Positions 50,279 to 59,944 of a stretch of 64,000 bases of DNA are shown here, piece by piece. The DNA is taken from NCBI RefSeq assembly GCF_019578655.1, contig NC_063257.1, forward strand, positions 9,486,001 through 9,550,000, read 5' to 3'. Position 1 is the first letter of the stretch. Each line of letters opens with the position of its first letter. The notes beneath the pieces are model-generated. The model did not search any database, had not been told where the DNA came from, and saw nothing but the letters and a program-made list of their open reading frames with translations. Origin of the DNA: Ricinus communis (taxonomy: Eukaryota; Streptophyta; Magnoliopsida; Malpighiales; Euphorbiaceae). Position numbers and translations under genes: made by a program.

Positions 50279-51017
50279 TTAATCCTTCACTTCGTATAGA
50301 CAAATGGGGCATGAATTACGATTCTCCAACCAGCGAAAGATACACCTTTCATGAAATATATGGTTGCAGGGCATCTTGATTAGCTCCACACCATCACAAA
50401 TTTCCTCCAAGCAAATCGGACAGTCATCGCCACTTCTCCCCGTCGCCGCAAAATGCCTTCCATTCTTCAACTTCTCAAGCATGGGAATTGATACACCATG
50501 TCCTCGTATGGGTTCTTCTGCCCCAAGATGATCTTCCAAGGATTCTATAAAAAACAGCCCATCCTCTACCATCGCCAGACAACGAACTACCTCTTGCATG
50601 TCATGACATTCTTCGGAGACAAACTCAACATCAGCCACCACATAAAAATCCAATAATTCAGCCTGCTGTTGCTCATTGTTGTTAACCATCAGAACAAACA
50701 TGGCAGCGGTCTTTTCGCACAGCACCACGCAACTCTTCGCCAACATTGAAGGAAGAAAGCAAGGAATCAAGATAACGAGTATTAGGATGAATCTGGAAGG
50801 TAAAGGAAGAGGAAGTTGCCGTTGTTTCAGAGTCGATAAAAAAAACAACTCCTTCGAGATTTCTCATGAATCTGTTATGCTTGTAGTGGAAGTTAAGGTC
50901 AAGAGAGAACATGGGTTGTTGCTGTTCTTGCGGTTTGGACATGGGTGATGAGCATAAAGAACGTAGGTTTAGGTTAACATGAAAATTGAGAGTGAATGAG
51001 TGAGAGAGTGAAGCCAT
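50279..51017 (-). pseudogene. RING-H2 finger gene, copy 1, frameshifted
   Basis: The N-terminal part (from ATG 51017; MASLSHSF...) and the C-terminal RING part lie in different frames. By comparison with intact copy 2 (56734-57417) a net one-base gain falls near 50725-50735, just after the segment aligning with LSSLNVDHELR. The C-terminal frame contains a complete C3H2C3 RING: CPIC, then 14 residues, CNH, FH, ERC, 10 residues, CPIC, and ends LYEVKD at TAA. The RING itself is undamaged, with the conserved FRWL before the last Cys pair. RING-H2 proteins are E3 ubiquitin ligases. As read, the full-length protein cannot be made; a sequencing error is the main alternative. A copia LTR begins 62 bases upstream of the ATG. 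Confidence 0.7.
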
Positions 51018-51078
51018 AACGAGAGTGAGTGAGAAGAAAGAAAGAAGAACGAAAGATAGATGTGTTACTTGATCAGGA

Positions 51079-51359
51079 TGTTGAGGAACCAACAGTCTTT
51101 ACTGTTGGTCAAGGCCTTAGTTCTGATCATCACTGGCCTAAAATTAGGGAAAAGGAGTAACCTTTCTTTCCTAGGAAAAAAAATATTACTTCTAGTTCTC
51201 CCAAAGTTAGAAAGGAACGTTGGAAATAAACAGAGATAGCAATAGAACCGTTATAATCACAAGCTTGTATATAACAGAATACAAACCTCACATGTAATCT
51301 CAGAATACTAATGTATATCATCATAGATTAATAATAATCAACATTTTACAGTTTTTACA
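51079..51359 (+). repeat. 5' LTR of the plus-strand copia element
   Basis: 281 bases. It aligns with the 3' LTR except for about 45 missing bases near the start and about twenty substitutions, mostly transitions. It contains TATATAACAG-type promoter sequence near 51270. Confidence 0.9.
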
Positions 51360-51371
51360 TGGTATCAGAGC
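51360..51371 (+). other. Primer-binding site
   Basis: TGGTATCAGAGC, complementary to the 3' end of initiator tRNA-Met, immediately after the left LTR. Confidence 0.92.
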
Positions 51372-51430
51372 AGGCTTGATCCTGTCATCCCCTACCAACT
51401 CAAACCCACACAAAATCAATTTCTTTCGCC

Positions 51431-52543
51431 ATGTCTCACAGTGATATCACAAAATTAACAAATACTGTGTTAAAAGGCAATCAAAACTATTTTGAATGGT
51501 CGAAGTCAGTCTACATCAGCCTAAGTGGCAGGAAGAAATTAGGGTTCATCACAGGGACCCTAAGCAGACCTCAACCAACAAATCAAGAAATGGAGGCAGT
51601 TGAGGAGTGGTAGACGACAGACCATTTGGTCATGTTGCTGCTCACTAACACTATGGAGCCTTAGATAGCAAGGCTATGCATGCTATTAGAATCTTCACAG
51701 GCAATATGGCATAAAGTAAAAGGCCTCTACGGCCATGAACAAAATTATGCTCACATTTTTCATCTCAAGCAGGAATTAGCCCAGATTAAGCAAGAAAATC
51801 AAACAAGCTCAAGCTACGCAACGGAAATCTTGACCAGATGGGAGGAACTGCAAAGTTACCTCCCACTGACCATTGACCCAGAAGAATTAAGGAAAAGAGC
51901 ACAGCAAGATCTGGTTTATACTTACCTGGGCGGGTTGGATGCGAGCTATGAGGCCCTTCGATCCCAGATTCTTTTGTCAAGCCACCTTCCCTCAATAGAC
52001 GCCGTCATAGCTACCATCCAACAGGAGGAGACTAGACGGACGACCATGAGTGTGCCCAGCAGCTTCGACAACACGGAAAACAGGGCCTACATGGCCCATC
52101 CCTCACACCTTCGGGAGACGACGCGAGCGAAAGGAGCGCCCGCAAGCGCCGCACGGTGTGAACACTGTGGAAGGCAGGGGCATGCGCAAGAATGCTGCTG
52201 GTACCTCCATCCAAGCTTGCGGCCAAATCTCGGCAGAGGGGAGAGAGGCAAAAATGGGAGAAGAGAGAAAGAGGAGAAAAGGAGGTTTGGCGGCGTGGGG
52301 ATTGTTAACCCTAAGGGCTATAAAGACATAAGAGAAACGGGTTGTGAGAGCAACGGGTTGGTGTCTTTTAACTTACACCCGACCCGGCGACTCGACCCGA
52401 CCCGACTACTGTACAACCCGACCCGACCCGGCTCACTTTGCCCAACACACTCGACCCGGACACGAACCCGGCTCCTCCGACCCGGCTGAAAAATCTCAGC
52501 TTAGAGACTTAATTTCTCAACTTCAAACAATTGTTCAGCTCTA
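51431..52543 (+). pseudogene. copia gag with premature stops
   Basis: From ATG 51431 the gag frame reads about 60 residues (MSHSDITKLTNTVLKGNQNY start) and then meets TAG at 51611-51613 and again at about 51661. The rest of the UBN2-type gag domain (from 51680) is open: LGGLDASYEALRSQIL is typical. It is followed by a zinc knuckle CEHCGRQGHAQECC (CX2CX4HX4C). The frame then runs into a Pro/Thr/Arg-rich stretch encoded by repeats of CCCGA/GGGTC type (52375-52490). The element cannot make complete gag as read. Confidence 0.8.
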
Positions 52544-52599
52544 GCAGTCCCGTGGGTCAGGTTCGGTTTCTAAAAATTACATAAAATCATTAAATTCTT

Positions 52600-52952
52600 C
52601 TCGAGATTGGATCATTGACTCCTGGGCAACGGATCACATGACTTGGGATGCAACAAAATTGCAAAATTTTGTTCCTACCCATTCGCAACATGTGATCGTT
52701 GCCAACGGAAATCAAGCTAAACTCTCTGGTATTGGCTCCTCTCAGTTATTGCATACAAATATTCCTGATATTCTTTTCCTACCTAATTTTAAATCTAATT
52801 TATTATCTGTCGGAAAAATCACTAGGACTCTTAATTTTAATATTATATTCTCACTATCTGAAATGTTCTTTCAGGATCGCATTACAGGGAAGATGATTGG
52901 TGAGGGTCGTTTTGAACATGGCCCGTATTATCTCACAAATTCTCCCAATTAG
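52600..52952 (+). pseudogene. copia aspartic protease region with altered active site
   Basis: The conserved copia protease motif usually contains Asp-Ser-Gly; here the segment reads WIIDSWATDHM, with Trp in place of Gly (codon TGG near 52625). Downstream landmarks (VIVANGNQAKLSGIG, LPNFKSNLLSVGKI) are intact. The loss of the glycine next to the catalytic Asp should abolish protease activity. Confidence 0.8.
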
Positions 52953-52985
52953 TGTTTTGCCTCGACCATCCCTGTTAATCAACAA

Positions 52986-53911
52986 ATGTTGCTTCATCGG
53001 CAGTTTGGACATCTGTCTGATAGAGTGTTAAATCAGTTATTTTGTTTAAAAATAAACTCTCATTGTTGTGATATTTGTAAATTTGCTAAACACACTAGAT
53101 TACATTTTCCTTTATCTTCCACCATATCTCAAGATATGTTTGATTTGATTCACTCTGACGTTTGGGGACCTGCCCCGTCACTTCATACAATCACTTTCGC
53201 TATTTTGTCACATTTATTGATGATCACTCTCGTACTACTTGGGTGTATTTACTCAAAGGAAAAAATGAAGTTTTTACCTGTTTCCAAAACTTTTGTAATT
53301 TTATTCAAAATTAGTACAACGCCAAAATTAAAATTTTTCGTTCCGACAATGGCACTGAGTACGTGAACAAAATTTTTTTAGATTTTTTCTCCACTCACGG
53401 AATTTTACACCAAACCACCTGTATTTACACTCCTGAACAAAATGGGGTTTCTGAACGAAAAAATCGTCACCTTCTTGAAGTCACTAGTTCATTACTTTTT
53501 CAAAATCATGTTCCCCATATTTTTTGGTCTGATGCCCTCCTAACCGCTGCTTATCTCATCAACCGATTACCTAGCCCTAGACTCAAAAATCTCAGTCCAC
53601 TAGAAGTTCTCAAAGGACGAAAAATAAAATTAGGACACATTCGTGTTTTTGGTTGTACTGTTTTTGTCCACATTAGGCGTCATCATAAATTTGACAGCAG
53701 TTCTATCAAAACTGTGTTTCTAGGATACTCCTCTGAAAAAAAAGGGTATAAATGTTATGACCCTTCCAGCCTCAAGTCCTATATCTCCCGGGATGTGTCA
53801 TTTGATGAATACTCCCCTTACTTCACTCCTCCTCCCAATCATGGTTCCTCTACTTTATTATTTCCGGATAACTCTTATTTTTTGACACCTTCGGGACGCG
53901 CATCGACCTAG
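52986..53911 (+). pseudogene. copia GAG-pre-integrase and integrase, frameshifted
   Basis: It begins with the GAG-pre-integrase HRQFGHLSDRVL and the HHCC-type cysteines (CCDICKFAKHTR). The first catalytic Asp is in HSDVWGPAP. The frame then shifts near 53178 by one base, and a stop interrupts the restored frame near 53312. The second frame (53363-53911) carries the TPEQNGVSERKN segment with the catalytic Glu and the C-terminal LGHIRVFGC and VFLGYSSEKKGYKCYDP motifs. TAG follows at 53909-53911. Confidence 0.8.
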
Positions 53912-54087
53912 AGCACATCTCTGATGCTATCACCGAAGCAACTCCTTCAGGGGGAGCAACTATGCCACCAGGAGAGCTCACTACCGAGGCAATTTCTTCA
54001 GGGGGAGAGACTGTGCCACAAAGAGAAACAATTGCCCTATGAAGGTCATCTCGACTGATCAGACCCCCTACCAGGCTAAGGGACTAT

Positions 54088-55800
54088 ATGTCCCATAAGG
54101 TGTTGTATCTAATCCAACACTTCATTAGTTATACTTCAGTATCAAAACAGTACAAGGCTTACCTAGAAAAACTCACCACTCACACTGAGCCATCCTCCTT
54201 CTATGAAGCTAACATTAATCCCAATTGGTGTAAAGCCATGAAGGAAGAACTTCAGGCTTTAGAAAAGAATGGCACATGGGACATTATCACCTTGTCTCAA
54301 AATAAAAAACCTGTGGGGTGTAAATGGGTATATAAGATTAAGTATAAATGCGATGGCACCATTGAGCGATACAAGGCTAGGTTAGTTGCAAAAGGATTCA
54401 CTCAGACTTATAGGGTAGACTATCAGGAAACCTTTGCTCCTGTAGCAAAAATGAGTACTGTTTGCATATTGTTATCTGTTGCTATTAATTCAGATTGGAG
54501 TTTGTTCCAAATGAACGTAAAGAATGCCTTTCTCCAAGGATTGCTAGACGAAGAAGTCTATATGACTCTTCCCCCTGGTCTCAAGTCTTCTTCAACTCAT
54601 TCCTTGGTATGTAAGTTAAAAAAGGCTATCTATGGATTAAAGCAATTCCCAAGAGCATGGTACGCCAAGCTAAGTCATTTCTTGTTAAAAATTAATTTTC
54701 ATAAGTGTGCTTCGGATTTGTCTATGTTTGTAAAACACACTCACACATCCACTATTATTATTCTGGTTTATGTCGATGACATTATCATAACTGGTAATAA
54801 TAATGAAGAGATTGAAAAGGTAAAGCTAAATCTAAAAGGAGAATTTGATATCAAAGATTTAGGTCAACTATCATACTTTCTAGGGATAGAAATCGCCAAA
54901 TCACATAAAGGCTTATTTCTGTCTCAAAGAAAATATGTTCTTGATCTATTAAAAGAAACAGGAAAAATAGGAGTAAAACCTACAAATACCCCAATGGAGA
55001 CTAAAAACAAACTAAATTTAGAAGATGAGGAACCTTTAGACAACATAGGAAGTTATCAGCGTCTAGTAGGAAAACTGATATATGTAACCGTCACTAGACC
55101 TGATATTGCCTATGCTGTAAGTATGGTAAGCCAATTTATGCATGCCCCACGCACCTGTCATCTGGACGCCATCGACAGAATCCTCAGATATCTCAAAGGC
55201 ACTCCAGGTCAAGGTATATGGATGAAAAATAATAATGATGCTAACACTATAGTTGGTTTCTCTGATGCAGATTGGGCTGGAAGCTGTGACAGAAAATCAA
55301 CCTCTGGGTTTTGCATCTTCGTGGGAGGAAACTTAGTAGCTTGGAAAAGCAAAAAGCAAACCGTAACAGCAAGATCGAGTGCAGAAGCAGAATATAGAGC
55401 AATGGCGTCAACAGCTAGCGAACTCATCTGGATCAAACCAGTGCTTACCGATATAAAAGTAGGATGCAAAAACCTAATGAAAATGTACTGCGATAATCAA
55501 GCAGCCAGGCACATTGCATCAAATCCTGTCTTTCATGAACGAACCAAACATATTGAAGTGGATTGTCACTTCATAAGAGAAAAAGTTCAGTATGGAAAAA
55601 TTGAAACGCCATTCATCAGAAGCCATGAGCAACTGGTGGATATCTTTGCAAAGGCCCTAGATAAATCAAATCATCAAAACCTCCTTAGCAAGATAGGTTC
55701 CATCAACTTATTCAAACCCACCTTGAGGGGGAGTGTTGAGGAACCAGAACAAATCCAAGTCAGCAAGGACCAACAGTCAAGAATTGTTAGTAAGAACTAA
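54088..55800 (+). CDS. copia reverse transcriptase-RNase H, still open
   Basis: 570 residues from a methionine in the integrase-RT linker. RT landmarks: [38 protein letters not shown], the NAFLQG motif and the catalytic YVDDIIITGN. RNase H landmarks: GFSDADWAGSCDRKSTSGF and TARSSAEAEYRAMA, then YCDNQAARHIASNP. The frame crosses the purine tract and ends 66 bases into the right LTR. It is only one piece of a pol polyprotein that is broken upstream, so autonomous activity is unlikely. Confidence 0.88.
   Translation: MSHKVLYLIQHFISYTSVSKQYKAYLEKLTTHTEPSSFYEANINPNWCKAMKEELQALEKNGTWDIITLSQNKKPVGCKWVYKIKYKCDGTIERYKARLVAKGFTQTYRVDYQETFAPVAKMSTVCILLSVAINSDWSLFQMNVKNAFLQGLLDEEVYMTLPPGLKSSSTHSLVCKLKKAIYGLKQFPRAWYAKLSHFLLKINFHKCASDLSMFVKHTHTSTIIILVYVDDIIITGNNNEEIEKVKLNLKGEFDIKDLGQLSYFLGIEIAKSHKGLFLSQRKYVLDLLKETGKIGVKPTNTPMETKNKLNLEDEEPLDNIGSYQRLVGKLIYVTVTRPDIAYAVSMVSQFMHAPRTCHLDAIDRILRYLKGTPGQGIWMKNNNDANTIVGFSDADWAGSCDRKSTSGFCIFVGGNLVAWKSKKQTVTARSSAEAEYRAMASTASELIWIKPVLTDIKVGCKNLMKMYCDNQAARHIASNPVFHERTKHIEVDCHFIREKVQYGKIETPFIRSHEQLVDIFAKALDKSNHQNLLSKIGSINLFKPTLRGSVEEPEQIQVSKDQQSRIVSKN
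55723..55733 (+). other. Polypurine tract
   Basis: TTGAGGGGGAG immediately before the right LTR, the site that primes plus-strand synthesis. Confidence 0.85.
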
Positions 55801-56059
55801 CACTGTTGGTCAAGACCTCAGTTCTGATCATCACAGACCTAAAATCAGGGAAAAGGAGCAACCTTTCTTCCCTAGAGAAGAAAGGTCACTTCTACCTCTC
55901 CCAAAGTTAGAAAGGAACGTTGGAAATAAACAGAGATAGCAATAGGACCGTTATAATCACAGGCTTGTATATAATAGAATACAAACCTCACATGTAATCT
56001 CAGAATACTAATATACATCATCATAGATCAATAATAACCAACATTTTACAGTTTTCACA
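55734..56059 (+). repeat. 3' LTR of the plus-strand copia element
   Basis: 326 bases, TGTTGAGG...TTCACA. It has an extra segment of about 45 bases relative to the left LTR (within 55745-55805), including a small foldback around GTTAGTAAGAACTAAC. Confidence 0.9.
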
Positions 56060-56733
56060 CATGATGCATTTATATAACTTTCTTTTTCCTGAAATCTATC
56101 CGAAATCCGAAATCCATACTGAATTGGGAATTATTTTGAGCCGGTGGATTACTTGCAATTAATCTTGGTGTTTATTTGAGTCGGTCATCTATATAACTTT
56201 TAGTGTTCTTTATCTATCTGTCATAAATCTTCTCTTTCCTTTATCTATTTTGATCTGGTTTCTTTTTTTTCCTGTCTTGTGGGCCTTTTTATTTTGGGGA
56301 TCTAATTTTGCCCCTTGTTTCAAGCTCTGTTCCTCCTTTACCTGATAAGGAATAAAAAAACTACTAATAAAACTTTCCAATATAGCTGCGAAAAATTAGA
56401 ACTTTTTAATTACTTTAGACAATTAAAGGTGGAGTAGGATTTTCTTTTTGGTCGCCATATAGAATCAACTAGTTCAAGTAACTCTGTCAAATTGCAGTGA
56501 TGAATAGATAACCATGGAATGGCATTGAGCCATAGTCTCAGATAGGTAATTTTCTATACTAATTGTATCAGCAGGAAGGTTTTTGAACTAATATATATTT
56601 TATAAAACTATAGGCCAAATACATTATATTCGTGGAGCAAAACTGTAGTTTGCTTAAATTTAAACAAGTTACCGAATTTAATATCTTCATCTAATAAACT
56701 GCAGTGCTACTACTTAATTAATTAACATCAATA
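56060..56733. other. Former upstream flank of RING copy 1 and 3' flank of RING copy 2
   Basis: No gene. From about 56,440 the sequence repeats the flank found at 49,760-50,270 (for example the block AACTCTGTCA.ATTGCAGTGAT and the TTCGTGGAGCAA block), confirming that the duplicated unit includes non-coding 3' sequence. Confidence 0.6.
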
Positions 56734-57417
56734 TCAATTATCAACTTCACGTCGGCATGTAGGGCAAGTCTTTTGATTCTTCAACCAGCGAAAGATGCAG
56801 TTTTCATGAAAAATATGGGCACAGGGCATCTTGATGAGCTTAACTTCACCACCAAATTCCTCCAAACAAATAGCACAGTCATCGGATATCCCACCAGCCT
56901 CCGCCGCAGCAGCACTAAACCTCTCCTTCTTCAACTTCTCAAGGGTCGATCTCGACACGCCTCTTCTGGGTTCGTTCACATCCTCACCATCCATCATCAT
57001 CACACCATCCAACATCATCATCATGGGTAACGGCTCCTGTGCGTCAAGGAACTCTTCATGGACAACCTCAATATCAGCAACAGCATGGAAACCCGGCCTG
57101 GACAAGGACATTAGGAAAGTGGCTATCTCCGGAGCCAAGAAAAGGCGTAATTCGTGGTCGACATTCAACGAAGACAGAAGCTCGTGAATTTGGGCATGGC
57201 ATGTGAAAGAATGTGAGAGAGCGGAAGGCTGGAGTTGGAATAAAGCAGAAGAGGGCGGAGCAGAGTAGGACTGAGCTTCTCTTACTTGGCCTTCAGGATT
57301 TCTAAACAACCTTTTGTACTTGTAATGAAACCTAAGTTCAAGACAGAACACTGGGTTTTCTTGTTCTTGCGTTGTCGAAGGTTTAGTACCGAGGATCAGA
57401 TTAACTGTTCTAGACAT
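56734..57417 (-). CDS. RING-H2 finger protein, copy 2 (probable E3 ubiquitin ligase)
   Basis: Intact, intronless, 227 residues. The N-terminal half has a mixed alpha/beta composition (LELRFHYKYKRLF) with no known domain. A Met/Asp-rich stretch sits at about 130-145. The C-terminal RING-H2 is complete: CAIC, 14 residues, CAH, FH, ENC, 10 residues, CPTC, with the Trp (FRWL) that contacts E2 enzymes. The conserved tail is RREVDN. No signal peptide or membrane segment is evident, so it is probably cytosolic or nuclear. The layout is similar to plant RING-H2 E3 genes that occur in fast-duplicating clusters. It is the only undamaged member of this three-copy array. The E3 role is inferred from the RING alone. 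Confidence 0.87.
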   Translation of the reverse strand: MSRTVNLILGTKPSTTQEQENPVFCLELRFHYKYKRLFRNPEGQVREAQSYSAPPSSALFQLQPSALSHSFTCHAQIHELLSSLNVDHELRLFLAPEIATFLMSLSRPGFHAVADIEVVHEEFLDAQEPLPMMMMLDGVMMMDGEDVNEPRRGVSRSTLEKLKKERFSAAAAEAGGISDDCAICLEEFGGEVKLIKMPCAHIFHENCIFRWLKNQKTCPTCRREVDN

Positions 57418-59224
57418 TATTGAACAAACAGAATTTCAAGATTTCAAGATTTTGAAGACACAAGACCATAGCCTGGTAAGTATATATATATAGGTTCCGA
57501 AATTGGCAGTTTGTTCGCGAAATCCTTTCCTACCAAGTAAAGGATTTTAGGAGATATGGATTGTGATCTCTTCTAATTAATGGACTCATAATTAAAGTTT
57601 CCTAATTCAATATGAACAAAAAGAGAAAAAAAATGACCATTAATTGGTCTGGATACACGTCCATGACTCAAAAGTTTAACCGGGTTGGTCTTTTGTATGC
57701 ACCGGCCCAGTTCACACCCAAACGAAGGTCCATAAAACAAGCTCAGAATAAAATTTAATTTGGGCACTAATTTTGTCAATTATGCTCAATGTAGTTTTTT
57801 TTTTTTAAATTTAAACTTTTTAGCCGAATTATTTTATATATTTAATTCGAATTAATCATATTTTATAATAATATTTAAAATTATTTTATAATTTTATAAT
57901 AAAACAATAAGTAGCTATTATTATCATTATTTTCACTGAAACTATTCTTATTTTCACTGTTTTCGGGACCACTACCACTGTAATTATTTTTTTCATCGTT
58001 GTTATTAAGAAAAAAATAATAAAAATGTTGACAAGTAGCAATATTTATTTTTTTATTATATTTTATTTAAATATTGATATATTTCTTAAATTTAAATATT
58101 AATATATTTTTAAATCTAAATATTAATATAAAAATTAATATTTTTTATTTTTTATTATATTCATTCTTTTTTCTAAAAAGTTTGTAACTCGCCTGCTCAT
58201 TTTTATAATAAACAGAATTAATTTGAGTTAAAATATATTAAAATTTTGCTTAAAATACCTACAAATTTAAAAAATAGTAAAATTGAACGCGAGTAATAAA
58301 GTTAATTGTATTTTACCCCCACTCGGTTTTTTGAATCTGTCATATCCATCCCTCCTCCTATATCTTTTGATTATTTTCAATTTAGTTCTATTTTATCTCA
58401 CTGAAATTTTCAGATTTCCCCCCAAGTAAATACTTTACACTATTCTCCAACTTTAGCATGAATGCTATTTGAAGATAAATCTTAACAAGCATGTCCATAT
58501 CATTATTTTTCCTAAGAAATTTATTGTCATTAATGAACTTTTACAGATATGTAAAAAAGAAATATTCTAAAAATCATTAGCTAACTGGGAATTAATTAAT
58601 ATGTTAATTATAATGGGTCAGTTTTCACTTATAACTATCACTGGTAGCCGCCCTTGAAAGTTTATAGAATATGGAATGATATCATGTTGCTTAAAAGCCT
58701 TGTCCTTTTTTCGTTTTTCCATGCCATTATAATGCTTCAATGGCAATTCGATTAATATTGATACGCATATTTACTCTTTTTTTTCATGGAAGCTTAACAA
58801 TTAACATCATTGATCAATTCCTTTCTTTTTTAAAAAGAAAATTCACAGCCGTAGATCAATCGAATAACTTCTTTTTTTTTTTTTTGAGAATATCAAAAAG
58901 GTTTTTATTAAACCATGGCATGAACATCATTGTTCACAAGATCATTGGAAAGCATGACCTGCAAGCTTATGAGCAACTACGTTTGCAAGTCTTGGAACAT
59001 AACTAAATGAATCAAAATAGAACATGAGGAACTAAAGCAAGAATGTGTCCTGAATAATAAGAACACCCAAAAAGAGAGCGATCAAAACACGATTGATTCT
59101 AGAGAATTTTGAGATAGTTGATTTTAGGGCTAGTTGAAGACTAAAAAATTTATACAAGAATCTCAAATTTAGTATCTGTATCTAATAAACTGCAGTGCTG
59201 CTACTTGATTAATTAACAACAAAA
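57418..59224. other. Intergenic between RING copies 2 and 3
   Basis: AT-rich. The right part (58,777-59,224) is a diverged copy of 49,270-50,270, including the RNase H remnant. No gene recognised; the frames at 57573-57779 and 58740-59006 are not convincing. Confidence 0.6.
58930..59140 (-). pseudogene. Decayed RNase H-like fragment, copy B
   Basis: The minus-strand translation contains SFSYVPRLANVVAHKLAGHA followed by a stop, closer to the consensus RNase H C-terminal helix than copy A. It has internal stops upstream and aligns with copy A at nucleotide level. Confidence 0.4.
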
Positions 59225-59644
59225 TCAATTATCGACTTCACGTCGACACATAGGGTGAGTCTTTTGATTCTTTAGCCAGCCAAAGATGCACTTTTTATGA
59301 AAAATATGGGGACAGGGCATCTTGATGAGCTTAACTTCACCACCGAATTCCTCCAAACAGATAGCACAATCACTGGATATTCCACAACCCTCCGCCGCCG
59401 CCGCACTAAACCTCTCCTTCTTCAGCTTCTTAAGGGTCGATCTCGACACGCCTCTTCTGGGTTCGTTCACATCCTCACCATCCATCATCATCAGCAAATC
59501 CAACATCATCCTCATTAGTAACTGTTGTTGTGCGTCAAGGAACTCTTCAAAGACAATATCAACATCAACAACAGGATGAAAAACAGAGAGAAGTTGCTCC
59601 CTGGACAAGAAGACGACGAAAGTGGCTGTATCCGGAGTCAAGGC
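59225..59644 (-). pseudogene. RING-H2 gene, copy 3, truncated by a retrotransposon
   Basis: The C-terminal 138 or so codons remain open and align with the second half of copy 2. The N-terminal half is absent because a copia LTR begins at 59645 inside the coding sequence. The RING is also changed: the seventh metal ligand Cys is His (KTHPMC instead of KTCPTC), and the FRWL motif reads FGWL. The missing 5' part should lie beyond the right window edge, on the far side of the element. It is not expected to give a functional E3. Confidence 0.85.
59640..59644. repeat. Presumed target-site duplication AAGGC
   Basis: The pentamer AAGGC abuts the LTR end inside the RING copy 3 coding sequence. Its partner would lie at the other end of the element, outside the window, so it is unconfirmed. 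Confidence 0.35.
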
Positions 59645-59944
59645 TGTTAAATTTATGTGATCAACGAAGAGTATATTTGATATATGAATTCTGAGATTAC
59701 AATATTTGAAGATTGAGTATTTATATACATGAGATGCAACAGTAGCCTAATCTATACAGGTTGCCTTATAAACTCTGTCCAATGTCCCTTTCTGTTTAAG
59801 GAAGGTTGAAGTGACTATTCCCTGTCACAGGGCTGGTTGCTCCCTTTTCCTGTTACCTGTGATGAGTAGCCCTGCACAGGCTTTTCTGCCTGTGCAATGT
59901 CTGAGGCTTCCTTTACTACTTCCTTTAGTTTACCGTCTTTAACA
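59645..59944 (-). repeat. 3' LTR of the minus-strand copia element
   Basis: 300 bases, on the minus strand TGTTAAAGACGG...AAATTTAACA, preceded by the purine tract CTTGAGGGGGAG (59956-59945). The ends TGTTAAA and TTTAACA are a 7-base inverted repeat. Confidence 0.85.

Larger units (their letters stand above)
51079..56059 (+). mobile_element. Ty1-copia retrotransposon, full length but decayed
   Basis: 4981 bases bounded by LTRs of 281 (left) and 326 (right) bases, both starting TGTTGAGGAACC and ending in CA. Directly after the left LTR is TGGTATCAGAGC, the classical initiator-tRNA-Met primer site; directly before the right LTR is a purine tract TTGAGGGGGAG. The order gag, protease, integrase, RT, RNase H identifies Ty1-copia. 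Flanking pentamers CAGGA and CATGA differ by one base and are probably a mutated target duplication. Coding capacity is broken by stops in gag, a missing protease glycine and a frameshift plus a stop in integrase; RT-RNase H is still open. It lies between RING copies 1 and 2 and separates copy 1 from its original upstream sequence. Confidence 0.93.

Noticed and set aside
50676..50948. Plus-strand frame of 90 residues over RING copy 1
   Set aside because: Antisense shadow of the RING gene; no independent signals.
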